Below are positions 1 through 5,492 of a stretch of DNA of 6,732 bases, piece by piece. Origin of the DNA: Gemmataceae bacterium (lineage in GTDB: Bacteria > Planctomycetota > Planctomycetia > Gemmatales > Gemmataceae). Position 1 is the stretch's first letter; every line of letters begins with the position of its first letter. Under the pieces are notes generated by a model. The model saw nothing but the letters and a program-made list of their open reading frames with translations. It was not told the DNA's origin and ran no database searches. The stretch spans positions 1 through 6,732 of the forward strand of contig JAOAAM010000258.1 in the NCBI GenBank assembly GCA_026418875.1, read 5' to 3'. The position numbers and the translations under genes were made by a program.

Positions 1-1
1 C

Positions 2-370
2 TACTACATCGTGCCGCGGCTGACCGGCGGGGAAAGGTACTCAGCGCGTTTGATCCGGGTGCAATGCTGGACGACGGCGTTGGGCATCATCCTGATGTTC
101 GGAGCCTTGACGATCGGCGGCTGGATCCAAGGGATGGATCTGGCATATCCAGGTCCGGATGGCAAACCCGTGCCCTTCATGGAAATCGTCGCCGCCATGA
201 AGAAGTACCTGCACTTGCGGAGCATCTCGGGCGTGATGATCCTGGTGGGTCACATCGCCTTCACCGCCCTGTTCGTGCTGAATGTGATGCGATATGGCCG
301 GCGTCGGATTGGCCCGACGCTGCTGGCCCCCGAGTCGGCGGAGGAACGTGTCCCCGCCGCGGCGTCGTGA
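2..370 (+). CDS. ccoN: cbb3-type cytochrome c oxidase subunit I (CcoN), C-terminal part
   Basis: This is the last 122 codons of a gene that starts left of the window. CcoN is the haem-copper catalytic subunit of the cbb3 terminal oxidase, which reduces O2 in the cytoplasmic membrane. The visible part opens with YYIVPRLTG, which resembles the YY-x-x-PRL segment of CcoN. Two hydrophobic helices follow, at about residues 24-45 (containing GGWIQGMDL, matching the CcoN motif xAGxxQG) and 77-99 (ISGVMILVGHIAFTALFVLNVM), the last two membrane spans of the family. A short Arg- and Ala-rich tail ends at TGA 368-370. The haem and CuB histidine ligands lie upstream and cannot be checked. ccoO starts 22 bases later with its own ribosome site, which supports the identification. 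Part of a longer haem-copper oxidase subunit I is certain; cbb3 type rests largely on the neighbours. Confidence 0.88.
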   Translation, partial: YYIVPRLTGGERYSARLIRVQCWTTALGIILMFGALTIGGWIQGMDLAYPGPDGKPVPFMEIVAAMKKYLHLRSISGVMILVGHIAFTALFVLNVMRYGRRRIGPTLLAPESAEERVPAAAS

Positions 371-376
371 TACTGC

Positions 377-385
377 GGAAAGGGG
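377..385 (+). promoter_or_regulatory. Ribosome binding site of ccoO
   Basis: GGAAAGGGG lies 7 bases before ATG 393. It decides for the MNRGPL start over the in-frame ATG at 294, which would add 33 Arg/Pro-rich residues overlapping ccoN and place them before the membrane anchor. Confidence 0.6.
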
Positions 386-392
386 CAGAGCG

Positions 393-1007
393 ATGAACCG
401 TGGTCCTTTAATTTTCCTTGGCGTGTTCCTGACGTTTCTGGCCGGTTGGCTATTGCTCGTCGCCTCGCCGTACTATCAGTTTGAGCGCGTCGAGCCATAC
501 AAGATCGAAGGCACCAACGACGAATACCCTCGACCGCTGACTGGCCTGGCCATTCACGGCTTGCGCGTCTACCAGCGGGAAGGTTGCGTCTATTGCCACT
601 CGCAACAAGTGCGTTCCGAAGACTTTGGGACGGACATCGCGCGAGGCTGGGGCGAGCGCCGAAGCGTGCCTCGGGACTATCTCAAGCAACAGCCGGTCTT
701 GTTGGGCACGAGCCGCACCGGGCCGGATCTTGCAAACATTGGTGTTCGGCAACCCGACGAGATGTGGCATCACCTGCATTTGTACGATCCGCAGATCACA
801 TCGCCCGGTTCGATCATGCCGCCGCACCGCTTCCTGTACGTCAAGCGGAAGATCGACGGCAAACGGTCGCCCGACGCATTGAATCTGCAAGGCCCCTACG
901 CCCCACCAGACGGTTACGAGATCGTGCCAAGCGAGGATGCGAAAGCCCTGGTGGCGTACCTCAAGCAACTGAAGCAGGACGTGCCGCTGGAGGAGGCGAA
1001 CCGATGA
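393..1007 (+). CDS. ccoO: cbb3-type cytochrome c oxidase subunit II (CcoO)
   Basis: Mono-haem cytochrome c subunit of cbb3 oxidase, which passes electrons to the CcoN haems from the periplasmic side. The 204 residues match the usual CcoO length of about 200. An uncleaved N-terminal anchor spans about residues 6-25 (LIFLGVFLTFLAGWLLLVAS). The haem c attachment motif is C65-V-Y-C-H69, followed by SQQVR, the CcoO signature CHSQ-x-[VI]-R. GTSRTGPDLANIG (105-117) is the conserved CcoO segment after the haem. M142 in GSIMPPHRFL is the expected axial methionine. The C-terminal part (about 150-204) is hydrophilic and ends in a typical cytochrome c helix (ALVAYLKQL). The gene follows ccoN by 22 bases and its stop overlaps the next start as ATGA. 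The start was chosen on the ribosome site at 377-385 and the family anchor. Nothing appears broken. Confidence 0.95.
   Translation: MNRGPLIFLGVFLTFLAGWLLLVASPYYQFERVEPYKIEGTNDEYPRPLTGLAIHGLRVYQREGCVYCHSQQVRSEDFGTDIARGWGERRSVPRDYLKQQPVLLGTSRTGPDLANIGVRQPDEMWHHLHLYDPQITSPGSIMPPHRFLYVKRKIDGKRSPDALNLQGPYAPPDGYEIVPSEDAKALVAYLKQLKQDVPLEEANR
989..996 (+). promoter_or_regulatory. Strong Shine-Dalgarno of the CcoP-like gene, inside ccoO
   Basis: GGAGGAGG sits 7 bases before ATG 1004 and is nearly a perfect anti-16S match. It fixes the start of the CcoP-like gene, which overlaps the ccoO stop as ATGA, so the two genes are probably translationally coupled. Confidence 0.75.
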
Positions 1008-1744
1008 GCACGGCACCAGACGACAAAAACGTGGTGGAACAAGGCGAATTGTACGATGTGCAAGCGATGCATGCCCCGATCATGCGGGAACGTGCCGAGC
1101 CGCGGGACGGGTACGAACCGATCCACCCAATTTGGTCGCTGATTTTCGGCGCATTCTTGTTTTGGGGGGGGTGGTATTTGGGGCGATACTCCGGCGAGTT
1201 TCGCGTCGATGTCCTGGATGAGAAGAAAAGCCTCGGAGGGGCCGCCGTCGAATCGAAGCCGATCGACCCGCTGGTTCTGGGCGAGCGGTTGTATCAGGGT
1301 CGGTGCATGGCTTGCCATCAAGCCGACGGCAAGGGACGCCCTGGCCAATTCCCCCCCCTCGCTGGATCGGAATGGGTCGTGGGACCACCGGCCACGTTGG
1401 CGCGAATCGTGTTGCACGGCTTGCAGGGCAAAGTGACGGTGGCTGGAGAGTCGTACAACGGCCAAATGCCGGGACTTGCCGCTCAAATGAGCGATGCCCA
1501 AATTGCCGCGGTGCTCACCTACGTTCGGCAGGCGTGGGGCAACACTGCGGGCCCCATCGACGAAGCTGTTGTCAAGGCGGCCCGGCAGGCGACAACCGCT
1601 CGGAAAACGCCCTGGACCGTCGCCGAGTTGGAGCGCGAACCGAAGGAGGACGCCCTCCCCGCATCCGCCCCGGCAACTCCGGAACCAGGAAAAACCGCTG
1701 CTCCCGCCCCTGGCCCAGCGACGGAGTCTCCCAAAAAGAACTGA
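1004..1744 (+). CDS. Membrane-anchored mono-haem cytochrome c, CcoP-like cbb3 subunit III
   Basis: Probably the third subunit of the cbb3 oxidase, which takes electrons from a donor and hands them to CcoO. It has 246 residues. Residues 1-41 are polar and probably cytoplasmic. One membrane helix spans about 42-60 (PIWSLIFGAFLFWGGWYLG), resembling the CcoP anchor that follows a short acidic N-terminus. One cytochrome c domain covers about 88-180, with haem motif C101-M-A-C-H105, FPPLAGSEWV after it and an axial Met in GQMPG (M155). A Pro/Ala-rich tail runs from about 215 to the end (PASAPATPEPGK and similar), probably disordered and periplasmic. Canonical CcoP carries two CxxCH domains and is about 300 residues; only one is present here, so I withhold the symbol. 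A G8 tract (1164-1171) and a C8 tract (1351-1358) lie in the reading frame, which stays open across both. It could instead be a separate electron carrier cotranscribed with the oxidase. Confidence 0.85.
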   Translation: MSTAPDDKNVVEQGELYDVQAMHAPIMRERAEPRDGYEPIHPIWSLIFGAFLFWGGWYLGRYSGEFRVDVLDEKKSLGGAAVESKPIDPLVLGERLYQGRCMACHQADGKGRPGQFPPLAGSEWVVGPPATLARIVLHGLQGKVTVAGESYNGQMPGLAAQMSDAQIAAVLTYVRQAWGNTAGPIDEAVVKAARQATTARKTPWTVAELEREPKEDALPASAPATPEPGKTAAPAPGPATESPKKN

Positions 1745-1750
1745 GACCCG

Positions 1751-4369
1751 GTGATGAGCACCGTTTGCACGACGAGTTGTGTGACGACGCCGACCACCGC
1801 CGGGACCGCTGTGCGGCTTGCCGGTGCTGCGTTGCTCACCATGCAAGCGATGGTGCTGGGGTTGGCAGTGAATCTCACGCCGCCGGGCGACTTCTTCACT
1901 CGACACGTCTTACAGACAATGGTGCTGGCGGCGACCGCGGCGACTGCTGCCCTCTTGGGTACCCCGCTTCTGAAAGTTGCATGGGAGGAGTTACGGCAAG
2001 GCCGGGTGACGGTTGAACTGCTGTTTCTCACGACGGCGGCCGGTGCTTTTGCGGCCTCCATGCAATCGTACCTTACTGGCGAAGGTCCCATCTACTTTGA
2101 AGTCATCGGCATTCTGTTGGTCGTGTACAGTTTCGGCCGCCTGATCCTCGACCGCCAACGGCAAGCGGCGGTTGGAGCGGCCAATGCTTGGGCCACGGCC
2201 TTGTCGGTCGCCCGGCGCGAAAACGGGGAGATCGTTCCCGCCGCGGCGATTCAGCCCGGAGAAGTGGTGGAGGTCCGTGCCGGCGAACTGATCCCCGTCG
2301 ATGGGATAATCCGTCAGGGTGAGGGATTCATCGCGGAATCGGCGATCAGCGGCGAACCGTTTGCGGTCGTTCGACGACCGGGTGATCGCGTGCTGGCGGG
2401 GAGCGCCTCGACGGATGCTGTTCTTTTGATCGAAGCCACCACCGCCGGTACGAACCGTCAGGTGGATCGTCTGATCGCTGCGGTCGAGGCGGCTCGTCTT
2501 CGTCCGGGGTCGCTCTCCCAACTCGCTGACCGGCTCACCCAATGGTTTCTCCCCGTCGTGCTTGTTGCCGCAGTGGGCACGTTTGCCTATTGGACGTACG
2601 CAGATGGTTGGCGAACCGGCCTGTTCTACTCGATGTCCGTGTTGCTGGTCGCGTGCCCTTGTGCCCTGGGGTTGGGGACGCCGTTGGCAATCTGGACCGC
2701 GTTGAATGAATTGGCTCGTCGCGGATTGATCGCCCATTCTGGCGATGCGATCGAGCGATTGGCCTCGGCCAACCGGGTCGTCTTCGACAAAACCGGCACG
2801 CTCACGGACGATGCACTGAATGTTGTGGATGTGGCCACCATTCATGATGGAGCCGAGCGAGAGAAACTGCTCGGTTGGTTGGCCCTGATCGAATCGAGAA
2901 GCCGACACCCGGTTGCCAAGGCATTCGTTGCGTGGAAACAGGGCGATGTCGTGCCCTCGGCTTTGGTCCGGGAGTGGCGAGCCGGGCCCGGGCAGGGGGT
3001 GGAAGCGGTCATTATCGCCGGCGGGGAGGAGCATCGATTACGAATCGGCCGGCCGGAGTGGATCGCTGGCGACGCCACGGCCTTGTTGTCTCGACTGCGG
3101 GTTCACGAAGGGCATCGCATCGACGTGGAATGCGACGGCCAACTCGCTGCGGTCGCCATCCTCCACGAGAAGGCCCGTGCCACTGCCGCGGCCACGCTCG
3201 ACATGTTGCGGGACCTGCAATTGCCCGTCGAAGTGTGGACTGGCGACCAGCCGCAGCGAGCCGCCGCACTACTCGAGTCGGTGAGATCCCAACCTGATGC
3301 CGTGGTGCATGCCGGACTTCTGCCCGAGGAAAAACGCCGGCTGGGGGCGGAGGCGACGCAGAGAGGTGAGCGCGTCGTGTTTGTCGGGGACGGGCTGAAC
3401 GATGCCGGTGCCCTAGCGCAGGCCCACCTCGGGATCGCTTTGTCCAGCGGGACCGACCTGGCGAACGAAGCGGCGGCGATGAGCTTGACTCATGACGACC
3501 TTCGGGCCGTTCCTGAGGCGATCTCTTTGGCACGGTCTGCGGTTCGACGGATGAGGCGGATTTTACTCCGGGCCGCGGCCTACAACGTGGCGGGGATTCT
3601 CCTGGCCGCTTTGGGCTATCTCCATCCCGTGGCCGCTGCGTTGCTGATGGTCGGTTCGAGCGTCGTGGCAGCGTGGTCGGCCAGTCGGGTCTGTCATGCC
3701 GAACAGACGGAGTCGAACCCCCGCAGCGTTCGCTTCCTCTCCGGTCGATCCTTCATCCATGCCCTGGCCATTGGTTTACAAGGCCCGGTTTGGGCCGGCA
3801 TCTTTGGCTTGCCGATGCCAATGGCGGTACTCCTCTTCCTAATTTTCAGCGGCATCGGCTTACTAGCCGCAATCACCTGGCACCGTTGGGAGAAAATCCC
3901 CCACCATATCGACATGGCATTCGGCATGCTGACGCTGGGCAATCTTGGCATGTTGCTGGGCTGGTGGGCGGATTGGCAGTTCCAACCCCTTCCCTCCTGC
4001 GGCTGTGCGGGTCGGCTTGATTTGGCCGCGATGAAGCCGGGCATGTGGCTCGGGATGCTCGCGGGCTGCAACCTCGCCATGCTGTTTCTGTCACGGCGGC
4101 CTTTGCCCCGCGATCGCTCCTGGTGGCTCTCGATGTTCGGCGGAGGCAATGTGGGGATGGTTGTGGGGATGGCTGTCGGCATGGGAATCGCCCCGGAAGG
4201 GATCATCGGGCACTTTCTGGGCATGGTTGTCGGCATGCTCTTGGGGATGGGCCTGGGACACGAATTGACCGCTGAACTTCTGGCCGCTCACGCCCGGCGG
4301 CAAGTCGCCAACGACGAATGGGACATCAAGAAGACGGCGTACGGGAAGCCGATGGCCCTGCCGCGATGA
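1751..4369 (+). CDS. P1B-1 copper-translocating P-type ATPase with Met-rich polytopic C-terminal extension
   Basis: ATP-driven Cu(I) exporter of the CopA/CcoI (FixI) group, 872 residues from GTG 1751; ATG 1754 is an equal or better start and removes one residue. Neither has a clear Shine-Dalgarno, so coupling to the upstream stop 6 bases away is likely. There are four N-terminal helices (about 21-41, 50-72, 88-108, 112-133). The actuator loop has SGEP (200-203). Next come helices at about 263-283 and 293-316, the latter with the metal motif C302-P-C304. The phosphorylation site is D346-KTGTLT, with nucleotide-domain H386-P387, TGD at 497-499 and GDGLND at 546-551. The last two core helices carry Y611-N612 and M633-x-x-S636-S637, the Cu(I) signature. 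No HMA domain is present; only C6 and C10 precede the first helix. Residues about 646-872 form an unusual extension of roughly six more helices, rich in GM pairs. Its place after cbb3 genes suggests copper supply for oxidase assembly. Cu ATPase is secure; the role of the extension is unknown. Confidence 0.93.
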   Translation: MMSTVCTTSCVTTPTTAGTAVRLAGAALLTMQAMVLGLAVNLTPPGDFFTRHVLQTMVLAATAATAALLGTPLLKVAWEELRQGRVTVELLFLTTAAGAFAASMQSYLTGEGPIYFEVIGILLVVYSFGRLILDRQRQAAVGAANAWATALSVARRENGEIVPAAAIQPGEVVEVRAGELIPVDGIIRQGEGFIAESAISGEPFAVVRRPGDRVLAGSASTDAVLLIEATTAGTNRQVDRLIAAVEAARLRPGSLSQLADRLTQWFLPVVLVAAVGTFAYWTYADGWRTGLFYSMSVLLVACPCALGLGTPLAIWTALNELARRGLIAHSGDAIERLASANRVVFDKTGTLTDDALNVVDVATIHDGAEREKLLGWLALIESRSRHPVAKAFVAWKQGDVVPSALVREWRAGPGQGVEAVIIAGGEEHRLRIGRPEWIAGDATALLSRLRVHEGHRIDVECDGQLAAVAILHEKARATAAATLDMLRDLQLPVEVWTGDQPQRAAALLESVRSQPDAVVHAGLLPEEKRRLGAEATQRGERVVFVGDGLNDAGALAQAHLGIALSSGTDLANEAAAMSLTHDDLRAVPEAISLARSAVRRMRRILLRAAAYNVAGILLAALGYLHPVAAALLMVGSSVVAAWSASRVCHAEQTESNPRSVRFLSGRSFIHALAIGLQGPVWAGIFGLPMPMAVLLFLIFSGIGLLAAITWHRWEKIPHHIDMAFGMLTLGNLGMLLGWWADWQFQPLPSCGCAGRLDLAAMKPGMWLGMLAGCNLAMLFLSRRPLPRDRSWWLSMFGGGNVGMVVGMAVGMGIAPEGIIGHFLGMVVGMLLGMGLGHELTAELLAAHARRQVANDEWDIKKTAYGKPMALPR
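3914..4159 (+). repeat. Three diverged copies of a helix motif M-x4-N-x2-M in the ATPase extension
   Basis: Protein-level repeats: MLTLGNLGM (residues 726-734, bases 3929-3952), MLAGCNLAM (769-777, 4055-4081) and MFGGGNVGM (795-803, 4133-4159). Each keeps Met, a small residue, Asn, an aliphatic residue, Gly/Ala and Met in the same spacing. Copies 1 and 2 also share a Met four residues earlier (M722, M765). The offsets are 43 and 26 residues. The copies differ too much in DNA to be a recent duplication. Confidence 0.7.
4154..4249 (+). repeat. Two GMxxGMxxGM methionine ladders in the last two helices of the ATPase
   Basis: GMVVGMAVGM (residues 802-811, bases 4154-4183) and GMVVGMLLGM (residues 824-833, bases 4220-4249) place Met every fourth residue, hence close to one face of a helix. 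They sit in the last two predicted helices, separated by a short turn with APEG. Confidence 0.8.
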
Positions 4370-5348
4370 GTCGGAGGAGCAGCCGCTCTAGTTGCATGGT
4401 CGGTGGCAAAGGACTGTTCCCTTTCAACCCCAAGTCGGTTTCGACCAGCCAGTCGAGGAGGTGATTCAAACGTCGGCGTCCCAGCCGCCGCATCTGCGCT
4501 TCGGCCTGGGGGATTTGCCACTCGCTCAACCCGACCTCACGCAGCGCGTCACCCAGCCGAATGCCCTGTTGATGCCGCCGCCAAGCCAACCCCAAGCGGC
4601 GCATTTGCCAACTGAACGCCCCGAGCAAAGCGATCGGCTCGTGTCCCTCGGCAAGCAGGCGTTGCAGGATTTGCATGGCCAACGCCGGCTGTCCTTGTCC
4701 GATGGCATCGAAGATTTTGAAAGTATCCGCGGCTCGACTGCGGCCGACAAGGCGGTCCACATCGTCCACCGTGATGTTCGCCTTCTCACCGACGTAGGTT
4801 GCCAGTTTCGCCAACTCTTGATCCAGAATCCCCAACGAAGGTTCGCAGTATTGAACTAGAAGGTCGGCAGCGCGATCTTCGAGTCGTTTTCCGTACGCGG
4901 ACTTCGCTCGTTGGACACACCAATTCGGGAGTTGCGCTGGTTTGGGCGTCTTGCAGACTATGGTCGCCGCATCGGGGACCGCTTTGGCCAGACGAGTCGT
5001 CGAAACCCAGCTTTTGACGATCAGGAGCAAGGTGCCTGGAGCGGGGTTGGCCAAGTATTTCTCCAACTCAGCACGGTGGTTTGACACGAACGCATCCGCT
5101 TGCTCCACGACGACGATCCTTCGCGGGCTGAGAAATGGCAGGGTTTGTAGTTCCGAGCGAATCATTGGCCAATCGGCTCGATCCGACTCGTAGACCGAGA
5201 CAGCGTAAGCTGGGTCGGCGTCCTGGAGGAGGAAGCTAATGAGTTCACGTCGAACCTGCTGGAGCAAAAACTCATCATCGCCGACCAGCACATAGATCGG
5301 CTGGGGCGTGCCTTTTTGGGTGCGTTTGAGAAACTCCAGCGCGTCCAT
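4326..5348 (-). CDS. holA: DNA polymerase III subunit delta (HolA)
   Basis: Delta subunit of the clamp loader, the wrench that binds and opens the beta sliding clamp so that it can be placed on primed DNA. The 340 residues compare well with 343 in E. coli. The N-terminus has the family opening PIYVLVGDDEFLLQQ (17-31). LQTLPFLSPRRIVVVEQAD (67-85) corresponds to the beta-binding strand and loop; L70-P-F72-L is the likely clamp-contacting hydrophobic element by analogy with E. coli Leu73-Phe74. The middle and C-terminal parts carry LDQELAKLATYVG (175-187), ITVDDVDRLVG (192-202) and DTFKIFDAIGQGQ (208-220), then helical C-terminal sequence with LLGAFSWQMRRL (241-252). The start chosen is ATG 5346-5348; no good Shine-Dalgarno is seen. 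A GTG at 5466-5468 would add 40 residues that do not look like HolA. The 3' end overlaps the convergent ATPase gene by 44 bases. It is transcribed away from the PPIase-like gene. Confidence 0.95.
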   Translation of the reverse strand: MDALEFLKRTQKGTPQPIYVLVGDDEFLLQQVRRELISFLLQDADPAYAVSVYESDRADWPMIRSELQTLPFLSPRRIVVVEQADAFVSNHRAELEKYLANPAPGTLLLIVKSWVSTTRLAKAVPDAATIVCKTPKPAQLPNWCVQRAKSAYGKRLEDRAADLLVQYCEPSLGILDQELAKLATYVGEKANITVDDVDRLVGRSRAADTFKIFDAIGQGQPALAMQILQRLLAEGHEPIALLGAFSWQMRRLGLAWRRHQQGIRLGDALREVGLSEWQIPQAEAQMRRLGRRRLNHLLDWLVETDLGLKGNSPLPPTMQLERLLLRLIAAGPSASRTPSS

Positions 5349-5427
5349 GCAAGAATTTTGCCGGGGATGGAAAGATTGGGCAAGGAGTTGGGGCTGTCGA
5401 TCGTCCCAGCGCAGGGTGCAGTTCGGC

Positions 5428-5456
5428 TTGTACTTGTAGAAAACGTTGGCTATACG
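5428..5456 (+). promoter_or_regulatory. Possible sigma70-type promoter for the SurA-like gene
   Basis: TTGTAC (5428-5433) and TATACG (5451-5456) are 17 bases apart and match the -35 and -10 consensus at 3 and 4 of 6 positions. They lie about 37 bases before ATG 5493, in the 144-base divergent gap 5349-5492. A hexamer direct repeat CTTGTA-CTTGTA (5427-5438) overlaps the -35. Promoters in this lineage are poorly defined, so this is tentative. I see no convincing holA promoter in the gap. Confidence 0.3.
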
Positions 5457-5477
5457 GCCCGCCGACACGACCGACGC

Positions 5478-5483
5478 GGAGGA
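5478..5483 (+). promoter_or_regulatory. Ribosome binding site of the SurA-like gene
   Basis: GGAGGA is placed 9 bases before ATG 5493. It supports that start over the in-frame upstream ATG at 5316, which lies inside holA, and over ATG 5547, which directly precedes the hydrophobic core. Confidence 0.65.
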
Positions 5484-5492
5484 CGAGAAGAG

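Larger units (their letters stand above)
3686..4366 (+). other. Domain: Met/Gly-rich multi-helix C-terminal extension of the copper ATPase
   Basis: This codes for residues 646-872, beyond the point where a CopA-type ATPase normally ends. Hydrophobic stretches at about 668-688, 691-709, 722-740, 762-780, 793-813 and 818-836 suggest six further helices. Loops at 710-720 (HRWEK) and 781-790 (SRRPLPR) and the tail are basic, while 741-760, containing C750-G-C752, is not, so positive-inside places the CxC loop in the periplasm. Sixteen Met occur between residues 689 and 833. I do not recognise this domain as a named family. It is in one uninterrupted frame with the ATPase. Confidence 0.7.

Noticed and set aside
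294..392. In-frame upstream extension of ccoO
   Set aside because: The added 33 residues are Arg/Pro-rich, overlap the ccoN tail and would sit before the membrane anchor; the ATG at 393 has a good ribosome site.
914..1906. 330-codon open frame on the minus strand across the cytochrome and ATPase genes
   Set aside because: It is antisense to two clear genes, has low-complexity Arg/Gly/Ser-rich composition and no recognisable motif; such frames are common in GC-rich DNA.
1991..3034. 347-codon open frame on the minus strand inside the ATPase
   Set aside because: It is fully antisense to conserved ATPase motifs (CPC, DKTGT), and its translation is Arg/Gly/Asp-rich without domains.
4369..4400. 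Terminator between the ATPase and holA
   Set aside because: I looked for a hairpin with a U-tract on either strand and found none of useful strength.
4392..4859. 155-codon open frame on the plus strand antisense to holA
   Set aside because: It mirrors conserved HolA sequence; the translation is Gln/Pro/Leu-rich with no plausible ribosome site or motif.
5349..5468. Longer HolA start at GTG 5468
   Set aside because: The extra 40 residues do not resemble HolA, and the family N-terminus begins right after the ATG at 5348.
5316..5492. Longer start of the SurA-like protein
   Set aside because: The extra residues run antisense to the start of holA and would bury the signal peptide; a GGAGGA ribosome site precedes ATG 5493.
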